From positions 1-26,286 of the forward strand of contig CAYJKC010000029.1 of assembly GCA_964370675.1 (NCBI GenBank): 26,286 nucleotides of DNA, given 5' to 3'. The stretch comes from CAYJAD01 sp964370675. GTDB taxonomy: Bacteria > Desulfobacterota > Desulfovibrionia > Desulfovibrionales > Desulfovibrionaceae. The notes under the pieces are model-generated. The model saw only the letters and a list, made by a program, of their open reading frames with translations, made no database searches and was not told the DNA's origin. Positions 15,933-23,765 of the stretch are shown here, in pieces. The translations under genes and the position numbers were made by a program. Every line of letters starts with the position of its first letter. Within the stretch, counting starts at the first letter, position 1.

Positions 15933-16982
15933 ATGCAAGATTTAGCTGAAAAAATAACCAAATTGCGTGCAGAACTTGGCCAAGACCTGTGTATTGTGGG
16001 TCATCATTATCAAGAAGATAGTGTTGTTGAACATTGCAATATCACGGGTGATTCGTTAGAGCTTGCCCGCAAAGTTGCCAAAGAAACAGCTCCACATATA
16101 GTGTTTTGTGGGGTATATTTTATGGCAGAGTCTGCTGCATTGCTAGCTCGTGAGGGGCAAAATATTTATATACCAGATAGTTTGGCAAATTGTGTAATGT
16201 CACAAATGACCCCTGCACCGCTACTTGAAACAGTGCTTGAATTTCTGGTTAATAACTCTAAACAAAAAATCATTCCACTTGCCTATGTTAATACATCCTT
16301 GGCGGTTAAAGACGTGGTGGGGCGTTATGGTGGTGCAGTTTGTACCTCTGCCAATGCTAAAATCATGCTTAAATGGGCCTTGGAACAGGGTGACCAAGTA
16401 TTGTTTTTGCCTGATAAAAACCTTGCTCAAAATACAGCAAACCAGCTTGGACTAGCAAAAAGTGATATACACACATTAAATATTCGTAACCAAGGTGGAA
16501 ATTTAGATATGAAAGCCGTGCAAGGTGCAAAGCTATTACTTTGGCCTGGTTGTTGCGCTATTCATGCTAAATTTAACCCAAACCTTGTGCAGGCAATGCG
16601 TGATAAGTATTTAGGTTGCAAAGTATATGTTCACCCTGAGTGTTCGCCGTATGTGGTAAATAGTGCCGATGGTGCAGGCTCTACTTCATATTTAATTGAT
16701 ATAGTTGCTAAAAGTCCTGTTGGCAGTACTGTTATTGTAGGAACTGAAACAAATTTGGTTAATCGCTTGCGCTTACGGCACAAAGGGCATTGTGATGTTA
16801 TACCATTGCGTGAGGCATATTGCTCACACATGGCTAAAATAACAGCTAAAAAACTTTTTGAAACTTTAAGTAATATTCAAAGCGGTCTGGCAAAACCGGT
16901 GCAAATTCCTGCTAATCAAATTGGGTCTGCACGCAAGTCACTTGAGCGTATGCTTGAAGCATGTGCTAAAGCCGGAGTATAA
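15933..16982 (+). CDS. nadA: Quinolinate synthase NadA
   Basis: A 349-residue [4Fe-4S] enzyme that condenses iminoaspartate (from NadB) with dihydroxyacetone phosphate to quinolinate in de novo NAD synthesis. HHYQEDSV (about 24-31) and HPECSPYVV (about 234-242) are active-site regions. The three cluster ligands are probably C87 (LANCVM), C208 (WPGCCAIH) and C298 (EAYCSHM), at the spacing of the short NadA class. The ATG at 15933 is preceded by an in-frame GTG at 15927; neither has a clear ribosome binding site. nadB follows after one base. nadC is not in the window. Confidence 0.95.
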   Translation: MQDLAEKITKLRAELGQDLCIVGHHYQEDSVVEHCNITGDSLELARKVAKETAPHIVFCGVYFMAESAALLAREGQNIYIPDSLANCVMSQMTPAPLLETVLEFLVNNSKQKIIPLAYVNTSLAVKDVVGRYGGAVCTSANAKIMLKWALEQGDQVLFLPDKNLAQNTANQLGLAKSDIHTLNIRNQGGNLDMKAVQGAKLLLWPGCCAIHAKFNPNLVQAMRDKYLGCKVYVHPECSPYVVNSADGAGSTSYLIDIVAKSPVGSTVIVGTETNLVNRLRLRHKGHCDVIPLREAYCSHMAKITAKKLFETLSNIQSGLAKPVQIPANQIGSARKSLERMLEACAKAGV

Positions 16983-16983
16983 C

Positions 16984-18582
16984 TTGGAAGAAAGAATTTA
17001 TACCCAAGTTCTAATTATAGGTTCTGGTCTTTCAGGATGCACAGCAGCTCTGACTCTAGCTGATGCTGGTGTTGATGTGCTCTTATTATCATCAAGCAAA
17101 AATATTGGTGGTGGCAATTCCGAACTAGCGCAAGGTGGTATTGTATATAAATCTTCCACGCAAGGTGCTAAAAATAATGATGATGCCACTTTGCTTAAGC
17201 AAGATATTTTTGTGGCAGGTCATAATTACAATTATAATGATGCTGTGGAGCATTTATGCACACAAGGTCCTGTAGCCGTAGAGCAAATGCTTATGCAGCG
17301 CTTGCAAGTTCCTTTTGATAAAAATTCTGATGAGAGTTTTCATCTTACACGTGAAGGCGGGCATAGCACGTCGCGTATTCTACATGCGGCAGACCATACT
17401 GGCAAAACCATGATGCAAAGCCTAAGTGCTGCAGTTTTGGAGCATCCCCGTATTACTTGCATGCAAGATTGCTTTGCTATTGACATTTTAACCAGTAGGC
17501 ATCAAGGGCGTCATTCTGACTATCGTTACCATGTGGAAAACCGTTGTGCCGGAGCCTATGTATTTAATGTCCAAAAATCTCAACCCCAAACTATTTTGGC
17601 AGATTGGACTATTCTTGCCAGCGGTGGAGTGGGTAATGTATTTTTGCACTCTACCAATACTGAATCTTGTGTTGGTTCCGCCATTTCTATGGCGCATCGC
17701 GCCAAGGTTAGTGTGGTAAATGCTGAGTTTATGCAATTTCATCCCACGGCCCTTTATAGTAAAAAATTGCATCGTCGCGCACTTATTACTGAAGCTATGC
17801 GCGGTGAAGGTGCAAGGCTTTTAGATGCTAAGGGTAAACCCTTTATGCAGCGCTATGACGAGCGTGGTGATTTGGCCCCCCGTGATGTGGTTTCGCAATC
17901 TATGGTTTCAGAAATGCTTAGCACAGGAGCTGCATGTTTATATCTTGATGCACGACATATGGAGCAGGATTTGAGTGTGCGCTTTCCTACTGTTTCTAAA
18001 TTCTGTAATGACATTGGGCTAAATATACGTAAAAATCCCATACCTGTTGTTCCTGCAGCTCATTATTTTTGTGGTGGTATTTTGGTGGATAAGTATGGGC
18101 GCACCGATGTTGCAGGTCTTTATGCCATTGGTGAATGCTCTTGCACTGGTGTGCACGGGGCCAATCGTCTTGCCAGCACGTCCTTACTTGAGGCGTTAAC
18201 ATGGGGCTGGTGTGCCGGTAAGGATATTGCTAAGCGTAGTGTTGAAGAATCTGGTATTTCAGAAGGTTTGCGCAAGGCTATCCCCAACTGGGAACCTGGC
18301 GGCACTGAAAAAAATGATGACCCAGCGCTTATTGCACAAGATTGGGCAAGCATACGCAATACCATGTGGAACTATGTAGGTATAACCAGAACTAATGCAC
18401 GCCTTTATCGTGCCTTCCAAGATTTACGCGATCTTTCAAGGCGTATTCATGATTTTTATAAGCGCACTCAAATAACTCCACCCTTGATTAATTTATTTCA
18501 TGGTGTGCATACGGCATATGTTATTACCCAAGCTGCTTTGCGTAATAAAGAAAGCCGTGGTTGTCATTATCGGGTTAATTAG
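16984..18582 (+). CDS. nadB: L-aspartate oxidase NadB
   Basis: A 532-residue FAD enzyme that oxidises L-aspartate to iminoaspartate for NadA. The Rossmann motif is GSGLSG (residues 13-18), the capping region has NSELAQGGIVY (about 45-55), and HPTAL, TEAMRGEGARLLD, APRDVVSQ and GVHGANRLASTSLLEA are the substrate/FAD segments shared with succinate dehydrogenase and fumarate reductase flavoproteins. Adjacency to nadA decides for NadB. In anaerobes fumarate is the usual electron acceptor. The start is taken as TTG at 16984, with GGAG seven bases before it, because upstream residues do not match the family. Confidence 0.93.
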   Translation: MEERIYTQVLIIGSGLSGCTAALTLADAGVDVLLLSSSKNIGGGNSELAQGGIVYKSSTQGAKNNDDATLLKQDIFVAGHNYNYNDAVEHLCTQGPVAVEQMLMQRLQVPFDKNSDESFHLTREGGHSTSRILHAADHTGKTMMQSLSAAVLEHPRITCMQDCFAIDILTSRHQGRHSDYRYHVENRCAGAYVFNVQKSQPQTILADWTILASGGVGNVFLHSTNTESCVGSAISMAHRAKVSVVNAEFMQFHPTALYSKKLHRRALITEAMRGEGARLLDAKGKPFMQRYDERGDLAPRDVVSQSMVSEMLSTGAACLYLDARHMEQDLSVRFPTVSKFCNDIGLNIRKNPIPVVPAAHYFCGGILVDKYGRTDVAGLYAIGECSCTGVHGANRLASTSLLEALTWGWCAGKDIAKRSVEESGISEGLRKAIPNWEPGGTEKNDDPALIAQDWASIRNTMWNYVGITRTNARLYRAFQDLRDLSRRIHDFYKRTQITPPLINLFHGVHTAYVITQAALRNKESRGCHYRVN

Positions 18583-18701
18583 TCGGGCGTACATTCGACT
18601 AAATAGTGACGAACTACAGCAACATAGATTTATATTAATTTATAGCTGTTCAAATGATTAGAGTATGGCGATGACGCAAAATTATACCATGTAAAAAAAT
18701 A

Positions 18702-18730
18702 TTGACATACTTATATTATAAATGTATCTT
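18702..18730 (+). promoter_or_regulatory. Sigma70-type promoter of tRNA-Val
   Basis: Consensus TTGACA (18702-18707) and TATCTT (18725-18730) are 17 bases apart, and the mature tRNA starts 20 bases after the -10 box. It may also supply transcripts into thrS. Confidence 0.7.
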
Positions 18731-18749
18731 CAAGTGTTACCTCAAATGT

Positions 18750-18826
18750 AGGAGCGTAGCTCAGGTGGCTAGAGCACTTCCTTGACATGGAAGGGGTCAG
18801 CAGTTCAAGTCTGCTCGTTCCTACCA
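18750..18826 (+). tRNA. tRNA-Val(GAC)
   Basis: A 77-base cloverleaf: acceptor AGGAGCG pairs with CGTTCCT, the D-arm follows TAGCTC, the anticodon stem CTTCC/GGAAG encloses TTGACAT with anticodon GAC, the T-arm AGCAG/CTGCT encloses TTCAAGT, and CCA is encoded. It decodes GUC and GUU valine codons. Confidence 0.96.
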
Positions 18827-18880
18827 ATTTTTTTAATGATAGTCGATAGTTAGAATTTTAAAAAATTGTTAGTTCGACTC

Positions 18881-18916
18881 AAGGGGGGAGGTTGCACCTT
18901 CCCTTTTGTGTTTTTT
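18881..18916 (+). terminator. Intrinsic terminator/attenuator directly before thrS
   Basis: Stem GGGGAGGT (18885-18892) with ACCTTCCC (18896-18903), one G-U pair, 3-base loop TGC, extendable by four further pairs, then TTTTGTGTTTTTT. It ends tRNA-Val transcription and, since only 12 bases separate it from the thrS ribosome binding site, also stands in front of thrS. Confidence 0.82.
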
Positions 18917-18939
18917 AAATACTGTTTTAGGAGTTTTTT

Positions 18940-20874
18940 GTGAATGTGCAAATAGATGGTGCTGCTATAGAAGTTGCTGAAGGTTCATCATGTGCTGACG
19001 CGCTTAAAGCAGCTCTTAGTGGCAAGAAATTTAAAAGTGTTGTTGCTTGTGTTGTTGGAGATGATTTGCTTGATATATCTACTCCAGTTCCTTCAAGTGC
19101 TACAGAAATTACGCCTATTTATATAGACTCCGACCTAGGTTTAGACGTGCTTCGCCACTCTACAGCCCATGTGATGGCAGCGGCTGTGCTTAGACTTTTC
19201 CCAAAGGTTAAAGTAACCATTGGACCTGCCATAGATAATGGTTTTTATTATGATTTTGATACTGAAAAACCATTTTCGGCTGATGATTTATTAGCCATTG
19301 AAGCAGAAATGCAAAAAATTATTAAAGAATCCTTGCCCTTTATACGTAGTGAAATGGGTAGGGACGAAGCCATTACCCATTTTAATGGGCTTGGTGAAAT
19401 TTATAAAGCAGAAATTATTTCAGAAATAACTCAAGACACTGTTTCATTGTACCAATGTTCTGAATTTTTAGACCTTTGCCGCGGTCCGCATATTCCGCAT
19501 AGTGGGCATATTAAAGCATTTAAATTGCTTTCTGTTGCTGGTGCTTATTGGCGTGGTGATGAAAAAAACAAAATGCTTTCACGTATTTATGGTACTGCTT
19601 TTGCAGATGAAAAAGCCCTTAAAGCTTATCTGCATAATTTAGAAGAAGCCAAGCGCAGAGATCATCGTAAGCTTGGGCGTGAGCTTGACCTTTTTACATT
19701 TCATGAAGATGTTGCCCCGGGTATGGTTTTTTGGTTACCCAAGGGCATGCTTGTGCGCACTATTTTAGAAGATTTTTGGCGCAAAGAGCATTTGAAGCGT
19801 AACTATGATATTGTGCAAGGACCACAACTTTTGCGGGTTGAAACATGGCAAAAGTCAGGTCATTACGATAATTATCGTGAAAATATGTATTTTACAAATA
19901 TTGATGATGATGCATATGGCGTAAAGCCCATGAACTGCATTTCGCATATGTTAATATATAAAAATGCATTGCGTAGCTATCGTGAATTACCGCAGCGCTA
20001 TTTTGAACTTGGTCTTGTGCACAGGCATGAAAAATCTGGTGTTTTGCATGGTCTTTTGCGTGTGCGCCAATTTACTCAAGATGATGCCCACATTATTTGC
20101 ACCGAAGGGCAGTTGGAAGATGAAATTATCGGCGTAATTAAGCTTGTCAGTGATTTAATGAAACTTTTTGATTTTGATTATAAAGTTGTTGTTTCTACTA
20201 AACCTGAAAAATATATTGGTACTGACGAAGCTTGGGAAGTTGCTACCCAAGCCCTTATAAAGGCTGTTGAGCGTGTGGGTATTGAATATAGCATTAATGA
20301 AGGTGATGGAGCTTTTTACGGACCCAAAATTGATGTGAAATTACTTGATTCTATTGGTCGTGAGTGGCAATGTTCAACAATACAGTGTGATTTTACCTTG
20401 CCTGAACGTTTTGACCTTGAATATGTTGGGCAAGATGGTGAACGCCATAGACCTGTAATGGTGCATAGAGCTATAATGGGTTCTTTAGAGCGTTTTATAG
20501 GCGTGTTAATTGAGCATTATGCCGGAGCATTGCCTACATGGATTATGCCAGAGCAGGCTCGTATTTTAACAGTTACCGATGCTCAAAATGAATTTGCGTT
20601 ATCGGCACTAGATATACTACAAAAAAATGGTATAAGAGTTACAGCCGATGTGCGTAACGAAAAGTTAGGTTTTAAAGTGCGTGAGGCACAATTAAGTAAG
20701 GTTCCATATATTCTTGTTGTTGGAGATAAGGAAGTGGAAGCTAATGGACTTAATGTACGTTTGCGTAATGGTGATAATCTTGGCCTAAAGACTGCTGAAG
20801 AAGTGGTGAGAATGATTGAGGCTGAGTGTGAAGAACCCTTTAAGAAGAGAGGTATGCGTTATAGCTTCGCCTAA
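18940..20874 (+). CDS. thrS: Threonine-tRNA ligase
   Basis: A 644-residue class II synthetase, full length. It comprises a TGS domain (1-62), an editing domain with HSTAH (H73, H77) and CRGPH (C180, H184), a catalytic core and a C-terminal anticodon-binding domain (about 540-640). Zinc ligands that recognise threonine are C333 (KPMNC), H384 (DDAH) and H509 (VHRAIM). The residues after C333 are ISH where many ThrRS have PGH; the metal ligand itself is kept. The start is GTG with TAGGAG seven bases upstream. It heads the thrS, infC, rpmI, rplT, pheS, pheT cluster, and infC begins inside or just after its end. A terminator lies upstream. Confidence 0.97.
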   Translation: MNVQIDGAAIEVAEGSSCADALKAALSGKKFKSVVACVVGDDLLDISTPVPSSATEITPIYIDSDLGLDVLRHSTAHVMAAAVLRLFPKVKVTIGPAIDNGFYYDFDTEKPFSADDLLAIEAEMQKIIKESLPFIRSEMGRDEAITHFNGLGEIYKAEIISEITQDTVSLYQCSEFLDLCRGPHIPHSGHIKAFKLLSVAGAYWRGDEKNKMLSRIYGTAFADEKALKAYLHNLEEAKRRDHRKLGRELDLFTFHEDVAPGMVFWLPKGMLVRTILEDFWRKEHLKRNYDIVQGPQLLRVETWQKSGHYDNYRENMYFTNIDDDAYGVKPMNCISHMLIYKNALRSYRELPQRYFELGLVHRHEKSGVLHGLLRVRQFTQDDAHIICTEGQLEDEIIGVIKLVSDLMKLFDFDYKVVVSTKPEKYIGTDEAWEVATQALIKAVERVGIEYSINEGDGAFYGPKIDVKLLDSIGREWQCSTIQCDFTLPERFDLEYVGQDGERHRPVMVHRAIMGSLERFIGVLIEHYAGALPTWIMPEQARILTVTDAQNEFALSALDILQKNGIRVTADVRNEKLGFKVREAQLSKVPYILVVGDKEVEANGLNVRLRNGDNLGLKTAEEVVRMIEAECEEPFKKRGMRYSFA

Positions 20875-20875
20875 T

Positions 20876-21406
20876 ATGAGACCACGGCGTGAAATGCCGC
20901 AAGATAGTGTACGCCGCAATGAGATGATACGCGCTAGAGAAGTGCGTGTTATTGGTGCGGAAGGTGAGCAGTTGGGAATTCTTGACCGCAATGAAGCCAT
21001 TGCCGCTGCAAAAGAAGTAGGCTTGGATCTTGTGGAGGTTGCCGCAACAGCTGATCCACCTGTTTGTCGTATTATGGACTATGGTAAGTTTAAATACGAG
21101 CAACAAAAAAAGAAACAGGAAGCCAAAAAAAAGCAATCTGTGGTGCAAATTAAAGAAATCAAGGTCAGACCTAAGACTGATGATCATGATTATGAAACGA
21201 AGGTGCGCCATATTCGACGTTTTATTGAGGCTGGTGATCGCTGTAAGGTAACGGTATTTTTCCGCGGGCGTGAGATTGTACACAAAGATCGCGGTATGAC
21301 TATACTTGAGCGTATTGTTGCAGATCTGCAAGATATTGCCAAAGTAGATCAAGAGCCACGCGCTGAAGGTCGTACCCTACAAATGCTACTCATACCTAAA
21401 AAGTAG
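20876..21406 (+). CDS. infC: Translation initiation factor IF-3
   Basis: IF-3 binds the 30S subunit and rejects wrong initiator codons and tRNAs. The N-domain (NEMIRAREVRVIGAEGEQLGI), the linker (KFKYEQQKKKQEAKKK) and the C-domain (KEIKVRPKTDDHDYETKVRH through FRGREIVHKDRG) are all present. The ATG at 20876 gives 176 residues and lies one base after the thrS stop. It has no ribosome binding site at the right distance, whereas GAGAGG (20847-20852) is eight bases before an in-frame ATA at 20861. infC genes are known for rare start codons such as AUU, so the true start may be upstream. Confidence 0.95.
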   Translation: MRPRREMPQDSVRRNEMIRAREVRVIGAEGEQLGILDRNEAIAAAKEVGLDLVEVAATADPPVCRIMDYGKFKYEQQKKKQEAKKKQSVVQIKEIKVRPKTDDHDYETKVRHIRRFIEAGDRCKVTVFFRGREIVHKDRGMTILERIVADLQDIAKVDQEPRAEGRTLQMLLIPKK

Positions 21407-21429
21407 CAAGAAATTTTTATATTTTGCCT

Positions 21430-21519
21430 CTTGCCTTTATATCCATTTTAGGGCAAGTTACGGCTTCTTTATGCATATGGTGCTTTGATGCATTAAGCAT
21501 TTTTTAGCACAATGCATAA
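21430..21519 (+). promoter_or_regulatory. Structured infC-rpmI intercistronic region
   Basis: A hairpin CTTGCC (21430-21435) with GGCAAG (21452-21457) is followed by a compound hairpin: TTATGCAT (21469-21476) with ATGCATAA (21512-21519), GTGCT (21480-21484) with AGCAC (21506-21510), and an inner ATGC/GCAT (488-491/497-500) before TTTTTTT. The L35-L20 message is known to be controlled by L20 in other bacteria; this may be such a site, by analogy only. Confidence 0.5.
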
Positions 21520-21564
21520 TTGCTTTAATTTTGTTGTTTGTTTTATAATATTTAGGAGAATAGT

Positions 21565-21762
21565 ATGCCTAAGATCAAAACTCGTCGCGCAGCTGCTAAG
21601 CGTTTTGAGGTCACAGGAACTGGGAAGTTTAAGCGTCGCCGCCAAAACTTGCGCCATATCTTGACCAAGAAAAATGCTAAACGCAAAATGCGTCTTGGTC
21701 AGTCTGCCATAGTAGACAGCACCAATGAAAAGGCAGTACGTAGAATGCTGCCCAATGCTTAA
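21565..21762 (+). CDS. rpmI: Large ribosomal subunit protein bL35
   Basis: A 65-residue, highly basic protein with the usual opening MPKIKTRRAAAKRF and the central KFKRRRQNLRHILTKK. It is at full family length. The start ATG follows AGGAGAA. It lies between infC and rplT, the classical order, with structured RNA on both sides. Confidence 0.97.
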   Translation: MPKIKTRRAAAKRFEVTGTGKFKRRRQNLRHILTKKNAKRKMRLGQSAIVDSTNEKAVRRMLPNA

Positions 21763-21774
21763 TTGGTAAATTAT

Positions 21775-21890
21775 TAAATAATTTTTTGGCTAATAAGTAA
21801 AGAAGCTACTAAATCCCTTATGGGTGCTTCAAGCTTATTTTTGTGAAAATTTTTTTATTAGGCTGGCATGATCTCCGCCTTGCCTAATAA
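21775..21890 (+). promoter_or_regulatory. Structured rpmI-rplT intercistronic region
   Basis: Two stems are seen. One, near 21790-21845, pairs AATAAG with CTTATT around GAAGC/GCTTC and CCC/GGG, and ends in TTATTTTTG, so it is terminator-like. The second is a perfect 9-bp stem, TTATTAGGC (21855-21863) with GCCTAATAA (21882-21890), ending just before the rplT ribosome binding site TGGAGGG. Autoregulation by L20 is plausible by analogy. Confidence 0.5.
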
Positions 21891-21905
21891 CTGGAGGGTA
21901 TTCCC

Positions 21906-22259
21906 ATGCGTGTAAAGAGAGGTCTTGCCGCACATCGCAGGCATAAAAAATATTTAGCCATGGCTAAGGGCTTTCGCGGGGGGCGTAGTCGCTTATACCG
22001 CACTGCACGTGAGGCTGTGGAGCGTTCATTACAATACGCCTATATTGGGCGTAAATTGCGCAAGCGTGATTTTCGCAAACTTTGGATTTTGCGTATCAAT
22101 GCCGGTGTGCGCGAGTATGGTATTTCCTATAGCCGTTTTATGCATGGTCTTAAAAAAGCTAATATTGAACTAAATCGTAAAGTGCTTGCCGATATGGCAG
22201 TACGTGCTAAAGATGACTTTGCAAAACTTGTAGAAATTGTTAAGGCGGCTTTAAAATAG
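21906..22259 (+). CDS. rplT: Large ribosomal subunit protein bL20
   Basis: A 117-residue basic protein needed early in 50S assembly and, in several bacteria, a translational repressor of its own operon. MRVKRGLAAHRRHKKYL, AKGFRGGRSRLYRTAREAVE and the C-terminal RINAGVREYGISYSRFMHGL are the conserved blocks. The ribosome binding site is GGAGGG, seven bases before the ATG. A hairpin stands immediately upstream and a terminator-like stem-loop downstream. Confidence 0.97.
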   Translation: MRVKRGLAAHRRHKKYLAMAKGFRGGRSRLYRTAREAVERSLQYAYIGRKLRKRDFRKLWILRINAGVREYGISYSRFMHGLKKANIELNRKVLADMAVRAKDDFAKLVEIVKAALK

Positions 22260-22304
22260 TATTTTATCTCAAACAAACAACAAAAGCCTAGAGCAAATGT
22301 GAAC

Positions 22305-22347
22305 AATGCACCTTGTGCCAAAGGCATAGGGTGCATTGCTTTTAATT
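22305..22347 (+). terminator. Terminator-like hairpin between rplT and pheS
   Basis: AATGCACC (22305-22312) pairs with GGTGCATT (22330-22337), with an inner TGCC/GGCA stem and a 3-base loop, followed by GCTTTTAATT. The U-run is short, so it may end only part of the transcription before pheS. Confidence 0.6.
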
Positions 22348-22402
22348 AATCATTTGAGTTTCTTAAATAAATCGTTGTTCAACTTTTTGATAGAAGGTAT
22401 AT

Positions 22403-23440
22403 ATGAATTTAATAACTGCGCTGGAAGGTCTGGTGCCAGAACTAAAAGAAGGGCTTAATAGTGCTGTATCTTTGGCTGAACTAGAAGCTTTACGCATTGA
22501 CTTTTTGGGACGTAAAGGGCGTGTGGCGCAAATTATGTCTCAATTGCCAAGTCTTGACCCTACCCAAAGACCAGCTGTTGGACAAAAAGCCAATGAAGTT
22601 AAGACAGAGCTAAATATTCTTTTTGATCAAAGTAAGGAAAAACTTGATGCCAAAAGCCAAGCTGAAGCCTTGGCAAGATTTGATGCAAGTATTCCTGGGC
22701 GTGCCCCTTGGCAAGGGTCTTTGCATCCAACCACCTTGGTTATGGAAGAAATCTGTGATATATTCAAGAAACTTGGTTATGATATTATGTCAGGACCTGA
22801 GGTTGAGACAGATTATCACAACTTTGAAGCCCTAAATTTGCCCCCCGAGCATCCAGCGCGTGATATGCAAGATACGCTATATGTTACTGATAGGGTTGTT
22901 ATGCGCACGCATACATCGCCAGTACAAGTGCGCACCATGCTACAAAAAAAACCACCTCTTGCCATTATTGCACCAGGTAAGGTTTATAGACGTGATTCTG
23001 ACATTACACATACCCCCATGTTTCATCAAGTGGAAGGATTGTATGTTGATAAAAATGTTAGCATGGCGGAACTGCGTGGTACTTTAACTGCCTTTATGCG
23101 TAATGTGTTTGGAGCAAAGACTAATGTGCGCTTTCGCCCAAGTTTTTTCCCTTTTACTGAGCCTTCAGCTGAGGCGGATATTTCTTGTTGTATCTGCGGA
23201 GGCAAGGGACATATTGGTACGGATACATGTCGTGTTTGTAAGGGTACTGGTTGGGTAGAAATCTTAGGTTGCGGTATGGTTGATCCAGCAGTTTTTGAGG
23301 CTGTAGGCTATGACCCAGAAGAATATACCGGTTTTGCCTTTGGTCTTGGTGTTGAACGTGTGGCCATGCTTAAATATGGTATTGGCGATTTGAGGATGTT
23401 TTTTGAAAATGATGTACGTTTCTTATGGCAGTTTGCGTAA
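22403..23440 (+). CDS. pheS: Phenylalanine-tRNA ligase alpha subunit
   Basis: A 345-residue class II catalytic subunit of the alpha2-beta2 enzyme. There is an N-terminal coiled-coil (1-95), motif 2 around RRDSDITHTPMFHQVEG (196-212) and motif 3 GFAFGLGVERVAML (310-323). Residues 262-279 form a four-cysteine knuckle (CCIC and CRVC) followed by GTGWVEILG, a zinc-ribbon-like insertion also found in other anaerobic and delta-proteobacterial PheS. The ribosome binding site is AGAAGGT. A small exported-protein gene overlaps its 3' end and pheT follows. Confidence 0.96.
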   Translation: MNLITALEGLVPELKEGLNSAVSLAELEALRIDFLGRKGRVAQIMSQLPSLDPTQRPAVGQKANEVKTELNILFDQSKEKLDAKSQAEALARFDASIPGRAPWQGSLHPTTLVMEEICDIFKKLGYDIMSGPEVETDYHNFEALNLPPEHPARDMQDTLYVTDRVVMRTHTSPVQVRTMLQKKPPLAIIAPGKVYRRDSDITHTPMFHQVEGLYVDKNVSMAELRGTLTAFMRNVFGAKTNVRFRPSFFPFTEPSAEADISCCICGGKGHIGTDTCRVCKGTGWVEILGCGMVDPAVFEAVGYDPEEYTGFAFGLGVERVAMLKYGIGDLRMFFENDVRFLWQFA

Positions 23441-23750
23441 TGCATTATTAATTCTTAGTGTTATCGCTTTTACCATTGGCGTTAACATTGCCTACGCAGC
23501 AACTAGCGGTACTGGTCTTGAAGGCGGGCAAAAACATAGTTATGGTCCCGATGTTGAGGGAAGGTCCAGACCAGGTATTGTTGGTACTGGCATGGTTGAT
23601 GCTTATGGTAATCCGGTAATTCCTGAAGAAGAAGATAATCAACCACGCCAACGTTTACGCCGCGGTGCTTATGGTGGTGGCAATAAAACTAAGCCATCAA
23701 GCTCACTGCCCGATTTGCCAGAAACTGATGCTGGCTGGAAATTCAAATAA
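23403..23750 (+). CDS. Unidentified small exported protein between pheS and pheT
   Basis: A 115-residue frame. Residues 12-32 (NALLILSVIAFTIGVNIAYA) form a signal peptide with a likely cleavage after AYA, leaving about 83 residues that are polar and low in structure: many Gly, Pro, Arg and Asp/Glu, no cysteine, ending in SSLPDLPETDAGWKFK. No domain is recognised. The TTG at 23403 has GAGG seven bases upstream; ATG codons at 23409 and 23412 are alternatives. It overlaps pheS by 38 bases and ends 15 bases before pheT, so it should be cotranscribed with both. A cell-envelope location is likely; any link with the synthetase is unclear. Confidence 0.7.
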   Translation: MKMMYVSYGSLRNALLILSVIAFTIGVNIAYAATSGTGLEGGQKHSYGPDVEGRSRPGIVGTGMVDAYGNPVIPEEEDNQPRQRLRRGAYGGGNKTKPSSSLPDLPETDAGWKFK

Positions 23751-23765
23751 TATAAGGTTTTTATT

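Noticed and set aside
16984..18582. Fumarate reductase or succinate dehydrogenase flavoprotein instead of NadB
   Set aside because: The folds are shared, but one-base adjacency to nadA and absence of iron-sulfur or membrane subunits favour L-aspartate oxidase.
18579..18602. Hairpin TTAGTCG/CGACTAA at the nadB stop
   Set aside because: No U-run follows, so a terminator cannot be claimed. The similar AGTCGA/TCGACT pair at 18841-18879 is short and may be chance.
19921..19960. ISH in place of PGH after the zinc cysteine of ThrRS as a functional anomaly
   Set aside because: All three zinc ligands are kept and I believe this spot varies among delta-proteobacterial ThrRS, so I do not flag it as unusual.
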